Assembly (NCBI GenBank): GCA_019753105.1 | Contig: JAIELJ010000006.1 | Coordinates: forward strand, 496,001 to 560,000 | Source: Hyphomonadaceae bacterium | GTDB taxonomy: Bacteria > Pseudomonadota > Alphaproteobacteria > Caulobacterales > Aquidulcibacteraceae | Reading direction: 5' to 3' | DNA: 64,000 bases | Shown: one piece after another, positions 63,514 to 64,000 of the stretch | How the letters are laid out: every line of letters begins with the position of its first letter | Position numbering within the stretch: the first letter of the stretch is position 1 | The notes under the pieces: model-generated | What the model saw: only the letters and a program-made list of their open reading frames with translations | What the model was told of the DNA's origin: nothing | Databases searched by the model: none | Translations under genes and position numbers: made by a program

Positions 63514-64000
63514 ATGGACGTCCGCGCCGCAGAAATTTCCGCAATCCTCAAAGAGCAGATCAAGGGCTTCGGCACAGAAGCGAAGGTCGCTGAGATCGGC
63601 CGCGTGCTTAGCGTCGGCGACGGTATCGCCCGCGTCTATGGCCTCGAGAAGGTCCAGGCCGGTGAAATGGTCGAGTTCCCGGGCGGCATCAAAGGCATGG
63701 CGCTCAACCTTGAGCGCGACAATGTCGGCGTCGTTATCTTCGGCGAAGACCGCAACCTGAAAGAAGGCGACACCGTTAAGCGCCTCGGCGAAATCGTCGA
63801 CGTGCCGGTCGGCAAAGGCCTGCTCGGCCGCGTCGTCAATCCGCTGGGCGAACCGATCGACGGCAAGGGCCCGATCAAGGCAACTGAGCGCCGCACGGTG
63901 GACGTGAAGGCACCGGGCATCATTCCGCGTAAGTCGGTGCACGAGCCGATGCAGACCGGCATCAAGGCGATCGACGCTCTGATCCCGATCGGCCGTGGTC
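63514..64000 (+). CDS. atpA: ATP synthase subunit alpha (5' part, runs off the window)
   Basis: The first 162 residues of the alpha subunit are visible from ATG 63514, which has GAGGAAAG 7–12 bases upstream. [20 protein letters not shown] is the N-terminus; the beta-barrel follows ([20 protein letters not shown]). The nucleotide domain has begun ([28 protein letters not shown]) and is cut just before the P-loop GDRQTGKT. The order atpH–atpA is the standard F1 operon. Confidence 0.97.
   Translation, partial: MDVRAAEISAILKEQIKGFGTEAKVAEIGRVLSVGDGIARVYGLEKVQAGEMVEFPGGIKGMALNLERDNVGVVIFGEDRNLKEGDTVKRLGEIVDVPVGKGLLGRVVNPLGEPIDGKGPIKATERRTVDVKAPGIIPRKSVHEPMQTGIKAIDALIPIGRG

Overview
The window is a high-GC alphaproteobacterial chromosome segment. 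Gene order and protein style suggest a Hyphomonadaceae or Caulobacterales-type bacterium; this placement is inference. Evidence includes the conserved blocks mutS–glnD–murJ–trpS–usp–nfu, fur–miaB–phoH–ybeY–corC–lnt–HTH–metK and xerC next to priA, frequent GTG/TTG starts, 4-nt ATGA/GTGA gene overlaps, and split TCA-cycle gene clusters. No rRNA, tRNA or CRISPR array was seen. No gene-free stretch exceeds about 300 bases.

Layout. (1) 1–2474: the right edge of an integrated mobile element. A large serine recombinase gene runs off the left end and reads away from a comM gene that is cut exactly at its Walker A region. (2) 2525–8383: hybrid histidine kinase, AmpG-like permease and, convergently, the malic enzyme MaeB. 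(3) 8477–18850: mutS, a small membrane protein, glnD, murJ, a possible two-tryptophan leader peptide with an attenuator-like hairpin, trpS, a universal stress protein, nfu and rimI. (4) 18898–26511: a tightly coupled block of fur, miaB, phoH, ybeY, corC, lnt, an XRE regulator and metK, with a structured metK leader. (5) 26550–37654: accessory and metabolic genes (O-methyltransferase, S41-like and M28 peptidases, mdh, 2OG-Fe(II) oxygenase, two related GNATs, LytTR regulator, MFS and chromate transporters). (6) 37680–51850: the lower TCA cycle (sucC, sucD, sucA, sucB, lpdA) with unusual passengers. sucC and sucD are separated by about 4.3 kb holding a ClpX-type zinc finger/nucleotide cyclase fusion, a VOC protein and three reverse-strand secreted or lipoprotein genes. 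A GFA-family gene sits between sucA and sucB. (7) 51872–62694: small membrane and lipoproteins, a lysine-rich histone-H1-like protein, xerC, a DUF4274 protein, priA, an SDR, TerC, and an MHS-family transporter with a large extra domain. (8) 62925–64000: start of the F1 ATP synthase operon (atpH, atpA).

The best candidates for something undescribed are three. First, the gene at 38877–40055, which joins a near-perfect ClpX zinc-binding domain to a class III nucleotide cyclase domain with altered active-site residues, three bases behind sucC and in the same frame. Second, the possible tryptophan attenuator ahead of trpS. Third, the serine-recombinase element that has split comM at its P-loop codons.
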